NCBI GenBank assembly: GCA_016839635.1
Contig: JAEOTV010000010.1
Location: 1-5,853, forward strand
From: Promethearchaeota archaeon
GTDB taxonomy: Archaea > Asgardarchaeota > Lokiarchaeia > Sigynarchaeales > SOKP01
DNA: 5,853 nucleotides
Direction: 5' to 3'
Shown here: piece after piece, positions 5,819 to 5,853 of the stretch
Position numbering within the stretch: position 1 is the first letter of the stretch
Layout of the letters: the number at the start of each line of letters is the position of its first letter
The notes under the pieces: generated by a model
The model's database searches: none
Told to the model about the DNA's origin: nothing
The model's input: the letters and a program-made list of their open reading frames with translations, nothing else
Program-made: the position numbers and the translations under genes

Positions 5819-5835
5819 TTGCCAGAAAATTTGCG
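5807..5835 (+). repeat. 29-bp direct repeat, right copy
   Basis: Exact copy of 8-36. Sequence beyond the repeat differs from the left copy, although both continue into a small hairpin (here GCC-TGCAA-GGC at 5841-5851) before the window ends. Another element of the same family probably begins here. Confidence 0.85.
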
Positions 5836-5853
5836 TATAGGCCTGCAAGGCAT

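Noticed and set aside
1..5853. CRISPR array, tRNA, rRNA, transposase or integrase gene
   Set aside because: No regularly spaced repeats, cloverleaf, conserved rRNA blocks or recombinase motifs were found on either strand.

Overview
This is a low-GC, AT-rich accessory stretch of bacterial chromosome that reads as a small anti-invader (defence) island. It has five confident genes, all encoding nuclease-type or nuclease-partner proteins, set among repeat-rich non-coding DNA. None of the five starts has a convincing Shine-Dalgarno sequence. Two genes have a TTTG-N18/19-TAAATTTG element just upstream, and a third has TATATTTG. This fits the Bacteroidota promoter (TTTG about 19 bp before TAnnTTTG) and the weak Shine-Dalgarno use of that phylum. 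The taxonomic call is tentative: another AT-rich lineage, such as a spirochaete like Leptospira, cannot be excluded from sequence alone.

Layout. Positions 1-1101 have no gene but are full of structure: a 29-bp repeat end, a branched hairpin (23-120), two sites resembling Xer/dif recombination sites (174-201, 368-396), smaller hairpins (425-459, 569-623) and a 225-bp imperfect inverted repeat (694-918). Positions 1102-2956 (+) carry a two-gene unit: an OLD/AAA_21-type ABC ATPase followed 10 nt later by a small TOPRIM-like protein. Positions 2963-4670 (-) carry two HNH endonucleases, one with an N-terminal SRA-like domain and one of the HNH_2 type with a different N-terminal domain. They converge on the ATPase unit with only 6 bp between stop codons. 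Positions 4937-5539 (-) carry a stand-alone PD-(D/E)XK nuclease with a C-terminal four-cysteine zinc knuckle. It is bracketed by two related 40-bp hairpin repeats (4773-4812, 5636-5675). The right end (5786-5835) holds another dif-like site and an exact second copy of the 29-bp repeat seen at 8-36.

How it may work together (inference). The ATPase and TOPRIM-like pair resembles the two-protein logic of PARIS (AriA/AriB) and RloAB-like abortive systems, in which an ATPase senses and a TOPRIM protein acts. The two HNH proteins look like modification-dependent (type IV-like) restriction enzymes: a reader domain joined to a nuclease, with no methyltransferase nearby. The PD-(D/E)XK protein is a further separate nuclease. 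The dif-like sites lie in opposite orientation on the two sides of the gene block. The same repeats recur at both ends, so the block may be a mobile module moved by the host Xer recombinases or a related recombinase. No integrase, transposase, methyltransferase, tRNA or CRISPR array is present in the window.
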